From Limnanthes douglasii subsp. nivea (Eukaryota > Streptophyta > Magnoliopsida > Brassicales > Limnanthaceae): 64,000 nucleotides of DNA. This document shows positions 55,306-64,000 of this stretch, one piece after another (the stretch's first letter is position 1; each line of letters begins with the position of its first letter). The translations under genes were made by a program, and so were the position numbers. The DNA lies in assembly GCA_036936605.1 (NCBI GenBank), contig JAUPFV010000004.1, positions 144,380,973-144,444,972 of the forward strand. The letters run 5' to 3'. The notes beneath the pieces are model-generated. The model was not told the origin of the DNA and ran no database searches. It was given only the letters and a program-made list of their open reading frames with translations.

Positions 55306-56545
55306 CTACTCCAAGTACATCCGGAGATGTTCGATATTCCAAGGGTGAGTCAAAACTCTTCCATCCTTGTCTTCTAGCCAATATGTTCCAGGTTTAAGCC
55401 TTTCAACAACCATATAGGGTCCTTCACAAGTCGGAGCCAATTTGCCGAACAGTTTTTCTTTAGTGTGTAAGAAGACTTTCCTCAATACCTTGTCCCCCGG
55501 TTGGAAATCTCTTCTTTTAACTCTGGAAGCAAATCTGCTCCTCATCAAACCCTGATAGTGTGCAGCTCTAAGGTGAGCTTTAACTCGTCTTTCTTCTACC
55601 AGATCGAGCTGACCTCTGATTGCCACCTCGTTAGCGCATTCGGAGAAGTTGTGAACACGAAACGATGGGAGAGTTGCTTCTATGGGAGCTACTGCATCCA
55701 TCCCATAGACCAAAGCAAAGGGTGACTCTTGTGTTGCAGCCCTAGGTGTTGTTCGGTAGGCGCATAAGACCTCTTGTAAATAACTAGGCCACTTCCCAGC
55801 AGCCCCTTCCAAATTCTTCTTCAAACAGGACAGTATAATTCTGTTAGCTACTTCAACTTGCCCATTTGCTTGTGGGTAGAAAGGCGAAGAGAAACAATGT
55901 TGTATACCCCTTGAGGCACAGAAGCTCTCCATTTCCTTATTGTCGAACTGTGGCCCATTATCTGTTGTTATCTTTCGTGGGACACCAAATCTGCAACAGA
56001 TGTTGGATATAATGAATTTTATGACATCTTTTGAAGTTGTTCCTGCTAGAGAGGATGCTTCAATCCACTTCGAAAAGTAATCTATAGCAATAATTATAGT
56101 TCTGCGCCCTCCGGACACCAAAGGGAGTGGGCCCACTAAATCCAATCCCCATCGAGCAAAAGGAATAGGCTCAGAAATTGACTCTAAAGGAATAGGTGGG
56201 ACATGAATTTCATTGCTGTACCTCTGGCATGGGTCACACCTTCTTACCAATTCCTTAGCATCTTTCATGATAGATGGCCAATAGTAACTGGCCATTAAAA
56301 CTCTCCTTGTTAAAGGCCTGAATCCATAATGAGCTGATCCCTCACCATCATGCAATTCGGAGAGGACTACTTGAGACTCATCACCCCCCAAGCAACGCAG
56401 AAGAGGTTTACTGTAAGACTTTTTATACAAAACGTCTCTCAATATGATAAAACCACAAGCTTTGTGTTTCAATGTTCTTGCCAATGATTTATCCTGAGGC
56501 ACGATACCATCGGAGAGGTATTGCAGGAGAGGAAACCTCCAGTCT
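55306..56545 (-). CDS. Element D integrase region of pol
   Basis: A 398-residue open frame (56502-55306). Zinc-binding HHCC: LHDGEGSAHYG and RRCDPCQ. Catalytic core: FARWGLDLVGPL (Asp), KITTDNGPQFDNKEME (Asp), NGQVEVANRIIL (Glu), so the DDE triad is intact. The C-terminal part has CEGPYMVVERLKPGTYWLED and ends HLRMYLE. No chromodomain is present, as expected for Tat. The frame is separated from RT/RNase H by a one-base shift at about 56545. It processes LTR ends and inserts cDNA in the nucleus. Well preserved compared with A and C. Confidence 0.93.
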
Positions 56546-58592
56546 GAGGTTGTTTCATCTGTACTTCAAAAATTTCATCTTCTTTACCCATGTTAAGTTG
56601 AATGGAGGGGCTTTCCAGCACATGGATCCATGGGTATGACTCCGTGTACGCTATGGTTGCCAATGAGTCTGCTAAGTCATTTTCTGTCCGTGGAATATGT
56701 TCATAAATAACACTTTTAAACCTGAGTGCTTCATTTTTAAGAAGGAGTAAATATTTCACAAGCTGCTCCTTTTTAGCCTCAGATTGACCTTGGGCATGGT
56801 GGATAAGAAGTTGGGAGTCACTTAGTAGCCTGACCCTCTTAGCCCCACAAATGTAGGCTAACTTTAATCCAGCTATAGCTGCTTCGTACTCGGACTCATT
56901 ATTGGATGCCCTGAAAGCAAAACATATAGCTTGGTACATTTTGTCACCATATGGAGAAGTCAAACACACCCCGGCTCCACATCCCATAGTTCTAGATCCA
57001 CCATCTGTTCGGACGACCCATACCTTTTTATCTTTTATGTCAGTAGTCTGCTCCGAATCTCTGTCGGAGTGAAATTTAACCAAAAAATCAGCCACAGCTT
57101 GGGCCTTAACTGCTCTTCGAGGAGCAAAATCTATGTCGAAATCCCCCAGCTCTACTGACCATTTAGTCATCCTGCTTGAAATGTCTGCCTTTTGGAGGAC
57201 GTTCTTCAAGGGAAAAGAAGTCCGGACGATGATAGGATGAGCCTGGAAATAAGGCCTCATTTTTCTTGCAGCTATTACCAGGGCTAATGCTAATTTCTCG
57301 AGTTTCAAGTAACGCCTTTCTGCATCTATCAAAATTTTGCTAATGTAGTACACCGGATGGGGATAACTATCCACTTCTCTTACCAACACAGCACTAATGG
57401 CACAACTTGAAATTGCCAAATATACGAAGAGTGTCTCCCCGTCAACTAGTTTAAATAAAGTTTTGGGGGAGGACATGTGCTTCTTGATCTCATTAAAAGC
57501 CTCATCGCACTGTGAGGTCCAATCGAATCCCTTTGCACCCTTCAAGGTTTGAAAGAACGGGGCGCACCTGTCCGAAGACCTTGAGATAAATATGTTTAAA
57601 GCAGCTAATCTCCCCGTTAGTCGTTGTACTTCTTTAACATTTCGAGGAGGCTCTATCTGGAATAGAGCATTAAGCTGGTCCGGATCGGGCTGTATCCCAT
57701 GCTCACTTATAATATAGCCTAGAAACTTCCCGGACTGCACTCCGAACACACATTTTTCTGGGTTTAACTTTAAATTCACTTTTACCAAGTTGGCAAAAGT
57801 TTCTTGGAGGTCTGCCAAATGTAATTGCTCATCCACACTCTTCACCATCATGTCATCGATGTATACTTCCATATTCCTTCCAATATGATCAGCAAAAGCT
57901 TTGTTGACCAATCTCTGATAAGTAGCCCCAACAGTTTTCAACCCAAATGGTATTACCTTGTAGCAATGAAGACCCCTGTCAATGACAAATGTAGTATGCT
58001 CTTGATCCTTTGGATCTACCTGGATCTGATTGTATCCGGAGAAGGCATCCATAAATGATAGCAGCTTGTTCCCAGAGGTGGAGTCTACTAGTTGGTCTAT
58101 CCGGGAAACTGGATAAAAATATTTTGGGCAAGCTCTATTGAGATCTGTGAAATCAATGCACATGCGCCACTTGCCATTTTTATTTTTTACCAGAACCGGA
58201 TTGGCAGTCCACAAAGGATACTGAGACTCTTTGATGTGCCCCATCTTTGTGAGCCTGTCAACCTCTTGCACAATGATATCAGCCTTCTCCTTAGAAAAAG
58301 CTCTTCTTTTTTGAACCACTGGTGCTATGTCTTTCCGGACGGATAGGTGATGTGATATTACTTCTGCTGGAACCCCATTAACATCAGCATTGCACCAAGC
58401 AAAAACGTGCTGATGATTCTTCAAAAACTTTAACATTTCATTTTTCAAAACGGGTGGCATCTTAGACCCTATCTTGACACTTTTTCCTTCTTCTAAACAA
58501 TGTGTCTCTACCTCTTCGACCGGTATCAACACTCCAAGGGTCTCTCTGGGGTCATCAATTTCACCCTCACCCCTAGAAAGCCCCTCAAACTG
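56546..58592 (-). CDS. Element D reverse transcriptase, RNase H and second RNase H
   Basis: One long open frame (687 residues, to 56469 through the shift). RT: VDRLTKMGHIKESQYPLWTA, KWRMCIDFTDLNRACPK, FMDAFSGYNQIQ, PFGLKTVGATYQRLVN and VYIDDMMVKS, so all three catalytic Asp are present. First RNase H/connection: YISKILIDAERRYLKLEKLA and AARKMRPYFQAHPI. Second RNase H: RTDGGSRTMGCGAG, NNESEYEAAI, LLSDSQLL and NDLADSLA keep the Asp-Glu-Asp-Asp set. Two RNase H domains identify the Tat lineage. It begins directly after the UAG at 58593-58595. Confidence 0.95.
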
Positions 58593-58595
58593 CTA
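58587..58595 (-). promoter_or_regulatory. UAG CAG UUU: candidate programmed readthrough stop (element D)
   Basis: On the minus strand protease ends GTTCGTATCAACGAGCAA-type coding and then TAG CAG TTT GAG, with the downstream frame open into RT in the same phase. It matches CARYY but has U in place of the last A. The UAG is at the homologous codon in A and C, and the sequence around it is otherwise coding and aligned, without the intron that Ogre elements use at this boundary. Confidence 0.6.
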
Positions 58596-59462
58596 TTGCT
58601 CGTTGATACGAACTGCCCCCAGTGTCCGGGGAGCCAGAGTTGTAGCATAACATTCTCTTGCAACCTTTTGACTGCTTCGGACGACTCCCACCTGTCCCTG
58701 AACATCATATTTCAAGCACTGGTGGACTGTTGAAGCCACTGCATGCATCCTAGAGAGCCAAGACCTCCCTAAAATATCATTATAGCAAGTGGGACAATCC
58801 ACCACAATAAAAAGTATCCTGACCATCTTCTTGAAAGGGCCCTTGCCCAACAAAACCTCTTCTTCGAACTCCCCGATCACATCTGCTGAGCTGCCAGTAA
58901 AGCCCACAATTGATCTGTCCGAACTCTGAATTACAGTTGGATTTTTCATTCTCTTATATGTGGTTAAGAAAAGGATATTGGATGAGCTTCCAGTATCCAC
59001 CAAAATTCGTCTTATGTCGTTGCCCCTAATAGATGCCCCTATGACAACAACATCTTCATGGGGGCCAGCTATATCTCTTAAATCATCTTCATCGAAAAAA
59101 ATGAAGGGGAAAGGATTTTATGATTGATAGGAAGTCATGCCTCCTTCTAGCTGGGTGGCTAAAGTGTGTACATGTCTCTTCCTCGAAGAAGCAGTAGGAG
59201 CTGTCATAGTATCCCCTCCGAAAATTGTAAGTGATTCAAAAAACTTAATGATCCCGGAGACCGTCCTAGAACATTCCTCAATTGCACCTACTCGGTTTCG
59301 AGTTGGATCAGGATCCAAGTACTCACATTCCACATCAAACCTCTCAATTATAACCATGGCTCCCTCCGGAGCAGCATTACTTGGACCAACCCGGTGAGTA
59401 TTGTCAGGCCTGTTTCCTCCTCTTCTTTTGACATAAGCCCCCAGTTTTCCCCTTTCGATCAA
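58593..59462 (-). pseudogene. Element D aspartic protease and preceding linker
   Basis: The frame 59462-59118 (IERGKLGAYVKRRGGNRPDN, FDVECEYLDPDPTRNRVGAI, ASSRKRHVHTLATQLEGGM) links gag to protease, and ends in a TAA at 59118 not shared at that codon by A or C. The same frame resumes with FDEDDLRDIAGPHEDVVVIG and RILVDTGSSSNILFL (catalytic Asp-Thr-Gly-Ser intact, 59003), then CPTCYNDILGRSWLSRMHAV and ends at the boundary UAG 58593. One nonsense mutation separates it from being intact. It would process Gag and Pol. Confidence 0.88.
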
Positions 59463-60937
59463 GTTCTGAACCTCTTTGCTCCTAAAGCTATATAATCATC
59501 AGTGGTATGGCCAGTGTCATTGTGATACTGGCAGAAAGAGTTATTGCGATGCTCCCTAGGAGATTGCAGTGTGGCTGGTCTTCTATAGTGCACATCTTCC
59601 TTTGTTTTATCATAAATGGTGGCCACACTTTCTTTCAATTCTGCGAACCACTCCGGTTGAACCCAAGTCCCTCTCTTGTTTCTGAATTGCTGACTCTGAG
59701 CAGGAGCAGCTGGCTGAGACTGAGATTTAGCCCTATCATGCCCCTGTCCCGTTTCCCTTGCCTTGTTCCCGGACTGATTCTGATTGGGGTTTGGTGCCAC
59801 AGGGGCAGACTTCACTTGCCCGTGCACCCTTGTTTTCTTTGTTTCATCTACGTTAATCTATTTTCCAACCTGATCCAGCAACCCTCCCCAGGTCATGGCC
59901 TTCTTTCTGGTCACTGAATCAGCCAAATTGCCAGGGTTCAAGCCCTGTCTTAAGGATGCTATTGCCACTTGCTCGAAGCAATCAGCCAACCCATTCTTGG
60001 TGTTCACAAAACGACTTATATATTCTTTTAAGGACTCGTTTGGTTCCTAAGCACAATAGATTATTGTGTCTCCATTGCCCTTTAGCTCTTTACTTCCAAC
60101 GAACTGCCTTCGAAAGGCCACCCAAAAAGTATCGAAATTCTTGATACAGCCTTGTGGTAGACTGTTATACCATTTCAGAGCACTCCCCGTAAAAGACTGG
60201 GAGAATGCTCTACAAAGTAGCTTATCATCGTCATCAAAGTTCATCATAAAGTTCTTGAATTGCTCTAAATGGTTGTCCGGATCAGTATTGCCATCGTACT
60301 TTTCCATTTTGGTGCTGTCAAACCTCTTAGGGAGGTTTCCGGACATAATTTTGGAAGATAATGGAGATTGCCTCCAATTTCTACTACGACTGAACACAGT
60401 ATCCTCATTGGGAGTTGCAAAGATACCTGGTTCATCGTGAAAAGCGAAAGGATCCATCAGCATCCGGTCCACATGCCTCCGGCTATGCGATGACCATTTA
60501 CCAATATTTCTCTTCATCTTTCCATGCCTATCTCTTTTTCTGGAATATTTTTTAATCTGTTTTTGCTTCTTTTTAGTTCGACCCTCATCGCTGCTAGAGG
60601 ATAAGGATTCTTCAACGCCCTCATTGTCCGAAGAGCTACCAGAAGATTCTGAGCTTGAGTCAGAGCTCTCCACTGGCTTAGACCGGTGAGACTTTTTGGA
60701 GCTGGCATGAGTCTTTTTGGTACTCACATGAGTCTTTGAAGGCTCATGCTCTTTGGGGTTATCGGTGTGATGGGAAACTGATGCTTTGGATTTTTCTTTC
60801 ATGCCCATCCTTGCCTTTTCTGCCCTTAGAGCTTCTATTTCACCCTTCAGCCTATCGCGCTCTTCGATGGTGTATTCATCGTTTTCACCCACCACTTCGA
60901 GCAGAGCTGGTGGTACTTCCGGGGCGTCCAGATTCAT
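59459..60937 (-). pseudogene. Element D gag
   Basis: ATG 60937 begins MNLDAPEVPPALLEVVGEND. Then come an Arg/Glu-rich helix (ERDRLKGEIEALRAEKARMG), a Ser/Lys-rich disordered region (60740-60500), the gag domain (KYDGNTDPDNHLEQFKNFMM, LLCRAFSQSFTGSALKWYNS), a Gln/Pro-rich linker with WVQPEWFAELKESVATIYDK, and the knuckle-like CQYHNDTGHTTDDY whose final Cys is Tyr. Two in-frame stops break it (TAG at 60047-60049 and a TAG near 59860), and a one-base shift near 59490 separates it from the pol frame. Otherwise collinear with A and C. Confidence 0.9.
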
Positions 60938-60988
60938 TCAGAGTGACTTTTCTTGCTGGTTTCGAATGCTTGATTCAGGCACCTTCTC

Positions 60989-61009
60989 CTCCCACCGTGG
61001 TCGTCAATT
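60989..61009 (-). other. Element D primer binding site region
   Basis: On the minus strand the site reads AATTGACGACCACGG and ends GTGGGAG, directly after LTR end CACCA. It is conserved with A and C. Confidence 0.65.
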
Positions 61010-61417
61010 TGGTGAGGATAATTATCGCCTGAGGGTAGGCTTGTAATTTGTTTGGTGTTTAGTGAAAGTATGTGAGTGTTTAATATTTAGAGTAGAGTCT
61101 AGAGGGAGAATTAAGCAGCCTGGTTGTATTTAACTTTCATTACCCACATTTAATGCAGGTGGTTGGGTATTTATACCCTCACGTTTGGGCCCTTATGGGC
61201 TTTCGAGTCATGTTCAATGGACCCGGGTCATGTTTAAAGACCCATGAGCTCTAAGTAGGAGAGCAAGTAGCTTAGTCAAGAAGTGTTTAGGTTTTTTAGT
61301 ACTTTTGTCATAGTTCGAACAGTCCCATTAACTAAGTGTTCGAAGTGGTCTGTCCGGTCCGGAGGGCTAGATCCGATCTGTCCCTGTCCGGTGAGTAGTC
61401 AGAATTCAGACTCATCA
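61010..61417 (-). repeat. Element D 5' LTR
   Basis: Full 408-bp copy next to the primer site. It is bounded on the outside by ATTAT (61418-61422), identical to 51036-51040. Confidence 0.96.
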
Positions 61418-61450
61418 ATTATCTATCATAATTAGCTATTCTAAATATTT

Positions 61451-61474
61451 TTTAAAAGAACTAAGGGGCCTATA
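61451..61474 (+). other. Element C polypurine tract
   Basis: AAAAGAACTAAGGGGCCTAT immediately precedes the C right LTR start TGATCATATCAG. The AAGGGGC core is shared with the D tract. Confidence 0.65.
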
Positions 61475-61854
61475 TGATCATATCAGATATTGTTGAAGGA
61501 ATATCATAGTGATTCTGATTTTATCCGAAGGGGTAGTTCGGACAGAGTAACTAAAATTCAAATAAATCAACAACAACTCAAGTGGACCAATGACTCAGTT
61601 GTGTGCCTAACACCTTAGTTCTTGGGCTTGGGGGCTTATATGATTGACCCAAATATAATATCCGGCCCAGATGGCTCATGGGTCCTAGAAAAATTAAAAA
61701 TACTCTAACTAACAACATTAAATGGCTTTGATTTTTTCCAAATATATTAAATACAAGGACCTCTTTTTTCTTACTACTCTCTAGGAGAATATTAAACACT
61801 AAATCAACAAAAGATCTTCCGATTTTACCCTCACAATAAATTTTTCCCTCATCA
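61475..61854 (+). repeat. Element C 3' LTR
   Basis: 380 bp, starts TGATCATATC, ends TTTCCCTCATCA. It is separated from the body of C by the nested D. It is followed by GTTCT, one change from the left-hand GTTCC. Confidence 0.92.
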
Positions 61855-62740
61855 GTTCTCAATTCATATATACTACCAGTGAAAGGATCATAAAAACTTA
61901 AAACCACTAGAGTATTCAGAATGACCAATGAAGAAGTATCTAACTATTTTCGGATCCAATGTATTTTCTTGAGGTTTGTAATCCCTTGCCTCAGCTGGAA
62001 TCCCATATATATGGAGATGTTTTGAATTGGGCTTGTGCACATTCCAAAGCTTATGCGGGGTCTTAACAATTGCCTTAATGGTTACTATGTTGAGTATGCA
62101 AGTGACACATATTATGGATTCGCCCTACATAGATAGTGCTATGAGTTAGTTATCATACTTCTAACCATATATTTTAGTATATAGTCTCGTCTCTCATATA
62201 CATAATTCATGTGGGTTAAACCCGGGCATTACATATTGAGGGACTATGCCACACTCCTCTAAGTATTTTTCAAATATTCATTGACGGTGTTCTTCTAATC
62301 TGTCATATCTACCATAGTATTCACCGTCACATTCAGATCTGACGCTCTTAATGCTCTTACCGCGTTGTCTTTTTTAACTTTGGTCCTAAAAACTTTGAAC
62401 TTATCAAGGGCCTCAGACTTCTCAAGAAGAAGATAAAGGTACCCAAACCGAGATAAATCATTAATAAATGATATGAAGTACTGTTGTTCGTTCCATGATT
62501 CTTATGGAAACGGCCATATATGTAAATATCAATTCTAAGACTTTAGTCTCTTTAGATGTCTATACCCTTTTAGTTTCAGTTTATTTTCATTTAATACACT
62601 CGATATATGTATCAAAATTAGAGTAATTTAGATTACCCAATAAACATTCACCTAGAAGCTTGTCCATTCTACCTTTGGATATATGACATAACCGCTTCAC
62701 AACATTTATTGAAAATTTGTGATTATTAAAAATATTTAAC
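61855..62740 (-). pseudogene. Copia integrase (decayed)
   Basis: Integrase of the split copia element. The minus strand reads pieces such as WNEQQYFISFINDLSRFGYL and KSEALDKFKVF (about 62495-62400; the core region around the first Asp, here Asn-Asp), then MVRSMI, then PAEARDYKPQENTLDPKIVR, YFFIGHSEYSSGFKFYDPFT (62010-61880). The last part is the typical end of Ty1/copia integrase, which in the complete element leads to the linker before RT; here element C intervenes at 61854. Stops and shifts are numerous. Confidence 0.82.
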
Positions 62741-63240
62741 AAATACAAATTATCTTCCTTTATCAAACTTCCATGTCAAACAATCACATTATTTAAAGAT
62801 AGAATAAAACTATTATTTCTATAAGACAAGAATATCCACAAAAGTCTAAAACGAAAACAAAATTAAATTCCTTCAAAAACTGAAAACAAACATTACACTC
62901 TCTAAAAATAAAACATGTCAAGTAAGAAGTTCTAACTGTAAATCAAAAATTGTCAATACATGGCCCGAGCTCCGTCTGCGGTGAAGATGGATCTTCTATC
63001 CTCATTTAGTATCCTACTCCTTGACGTACCCTATAAAGAAATACATACATGAGTTGTTGCAGGCAGATCAACCCACCAATTATTGTTTCCCACATAAACA
63101 AGATTTCTCTATGAAAAAACCAAATTTGTAACAGTAACCTTTAGTTAGCATGTAAGCCCAATGCTTCTTGTAATCCTTCTTTAGATGTCTTTTCTCATTC
63201 CATAAGAAACATTAACCAACCATCACTTCCTCGTGCTTTT
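62741..63240 (-). pseudogene. Copia gag knuckle and protease region (decayed)
   Basis: Near 63200 the minus strand reads LWNEKRHLKKDYKKHWAYM, recognisable as a CCHC knuckle region that has lost Cys residues. At about 63090 follows NNWWVDLPATTHVC, the copia protease motif WxxDSGAT with Ser-Gly changed to Leu-Pro. After RSRILNEDRRSIFTADGARA comes a pre-integrase segment with NLYLLNIFNNHKF-like sequence near 62750. It is a heavily mutated remnant. Confidence 0.72.
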
Positions 63241-63416
63241 TCTTGTTAGCAGGACGTTAAACAACATACAACATATTTAGATTCGTAACATGTAACAACC
63301 AACATGCATGAATCTGGCATATACATGTAAAACATAGAAACTCTGATAATAGATACATGAGGGAAAATCATATTAGCATGTATTTATGAGTTTGATAAAA
63401 ATATTATGATAATTAT

Positions 63417-63630
63417 TTTAATTTTCTTAAGTATCAGGGAAAGACTCCAGATGGCTAATTTCACATACTTAAATTAAAATAACCATAATTTAATTTTTTT
63501 GACTACCGGCGAGAATGACCGATTTTACGTACTTAAAACTAAAAAATTATAAGGATTACTTTAATTTTCCTAAATACCAATGAAACCTTCCAGATGGTTG
63601 ATTTCACCTACTTCGAATCAGATTATCATA
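63417..63630 (+). repeat. About 72-bp degenerate tandem repeat, three units
   Basis: Units start TTTAATTTTYYT at 63417, 63489 and 63560 (steps of 72 and 71). Units 1 and 3 share CTTCCAGATGGYTRATTTCA-type sequence (CCAGATGG), and all three end with a TACTT. It lies upstream of the copia gag region. Confidence 0.7.
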
Positions 63631-64000
63631 ATGACCATTTTGAGTCAACTTTCTCCAGTTCATGATTAATAAACCCCAAAATATTAACCTTCCAAAGGGC
63701 AGGAAATATTTGAATTTAAATTAGGGATTTATTGACGCTAAATTTTGACAAAACCTTATAATCATCAATAAAACCCTAAATTAATCGAGAAAACCTAAAT
63801 TTTATCATACAATTAATTTATTAAATCAATTAAACATATTAACATACTTTTCAATAAGAATAAATAACTATAAACATGTTTTTCATATAAACCCTAAACT
63901 CATGCCTAAACCAAGCTAATAAATATTTAATCCCAATGACATGGATTATGTAAAGTAAGAAACAGATACATGATTTGATATTAAAGATGCAATCGTTAAT
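63631..64000. other. AT-rich window end without a recognisable gene
   Basis: AAACCCTAAA-like words occur at about 63770 and 63890 but are isolated, not a telomeric array. The copia 5' LTR could lie here or beyond, but I cannot identify it. Sequence 63241-63416 is likewise unassigned. Confidence 0.4.

Larger units (their letters stand above)
51041..61417 (-). mobile_element. Element D: youngest Tat-lineage Ty3/gypsy, nested in C
   Basis: Both LTRs are 408 bp (51041-51448 and 61010-61417), begin TGATGAGTC and end CCTCACCA on the minus strand, and differ at about 11 positions by eye, nine of them transitions. The duplication ATTAT flanks it (51036-51040 and 61418-61422). It is 10,377 bp. Order on the minus strand: LTR, primer site, gag, protease, UAG, RT/RNase H, second RNase H, integrase, motif, repeat spacer, aORF (opposite strand), polypurine tract, LTR. 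Stops in gag and aORF and two pol frameshifts make it non-autonomous. It is visibly more GC-rich than its surroundings. Confidence 0.97.
42073..61854 (+). mobile_element. Element C: decayed Tat-lineage Ty3/gypsy, host of element D
   Basis: Left LTR 42073-42451 and right LTR 61475-61854 (379 and 380 bp) begin TGA and end TCATTA/TCATCA. Flanking 5-mers are GTTCC (42068-42072) and GTTCT (61855-61859), a duplication with one change. Without D and its TSD the element is about 9.4 kb. Gag-pol is on the plus strand, the antisense gene on the minus strand. It inserted into a copia element and later received D between its antisense promoter and its right polypurine tract. Confidence 0.92.
40086..63240 (-). 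mobile_element. Decayed Ty1/copia element, split by elements C and D
   Basis: Read on the minus strand the order gag knuckle/protease (63240-62741), integrase (62740-61855), then after a 19.8-kb interruption the linker, RT and RNase H (42072-40086) is the Ty1/copia order, with integrase before RT. The two halves resume in the same reading frame when element C and one copy of its target duplication are set aside. The 5' end and 5' LTR lie beyond 63.2 kb or outside the window, and neither LTR is defined. Confidence 0.85.

Noticed and set aside
56469..58532. Integrated pararetrovirus (caulimovirid) as source of the RT
   Set aside because: LTRs, TSD, integrase and two RNase H domains identify a Ty3/gypsy retrotransposon; no movement or coat protein is present.
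60989..61009. Assignment of the primer site to a named tRNA
   Set aside because: The 21-mer is conserved among A, C and D, but I could not match it confidently to a tRNA 3' end from memory.
63760..63905. Telomere-like repeats
   Set aside because: Only isolated AAACCCTAA words, no tandem array.

Overview
The window is AT-rich, repeat-dominated nuclear DNA of a flowering plant, most likely a eudicot. The evidence is angiosperm-type LTR retrotransposons (Ty3/gypsy of the Tat lineage with a second RNase H, and Ty1/copia), a Stowaway-like MITE, and no bacterial-style gene packing. I found no intact host gene. Nearly all recognisable coding sequence belongs to decayed retrotransposons, and most of the rest is tandem repeats, inverted-repeat elements and unassigned AT-rich DNA.

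Layout. 1-8.4 kb: a candidate very old LTR element (LTR-like copies near 2.0-2.25 and 8.18-8.40 kb) carrying a TIR transposon (2615-3559) with a striking GC-rich fold-back core. 8.4-16.4 kb: arrays of a 33-bp repeat in inverted orientation, a solo LTR with perfect target-site duplication (10841-11249), a degenerate minisatellite (about 11.76-12.83 kb) and AT-rich DNA. 16.4-34 kb: element B, a Tat-type element on the minus strand, whose plus-strand antisense gene is split by element A (16782-25717, TSD GGAGT). 34-39 kb: another gypsy RT fragment, a MITE (35268-35521), a G-box cluster and a truncated relative of A (element F). 40-63.2 kb: a minus-strand Ty1/copia element split by element C (42073-61854, TSD GTTCC/GTTCT), itself split by the youngest element D (51041-61417, TSD ATTAT, 408-bp LTRs differing at about 11 sites by eye).

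A, C, D and F are related Tat-lineage elements. Complete ones run LTR - primer binding site - gag - protease - RT/RNase H - second RNase H - integrase - conserved non-coding motif - tandem-repeat spacer - convergent antisense ORF (aORF) - polypurine tract - LTR. Three features recur between diverged copies and are the most interesting things here: (1) an in-frame UAG at the protease/RT boundary in a CARYYA-type leaky-stop context; (2) an aORF interrupted at one homologous position by a short phase-1 intron in four copies; (3) an upstream antisense promoter with the same G-box/TATA layout in C and D. Together they suggest a retroelement with a translationally controlled Gag-PR/Pol ratio and a separately transcribed, spliced accessory gene facing gag-pol.

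All copies carry stops or frameshifts, so none looks autonomous. Family names come from motif recognition, not database search.
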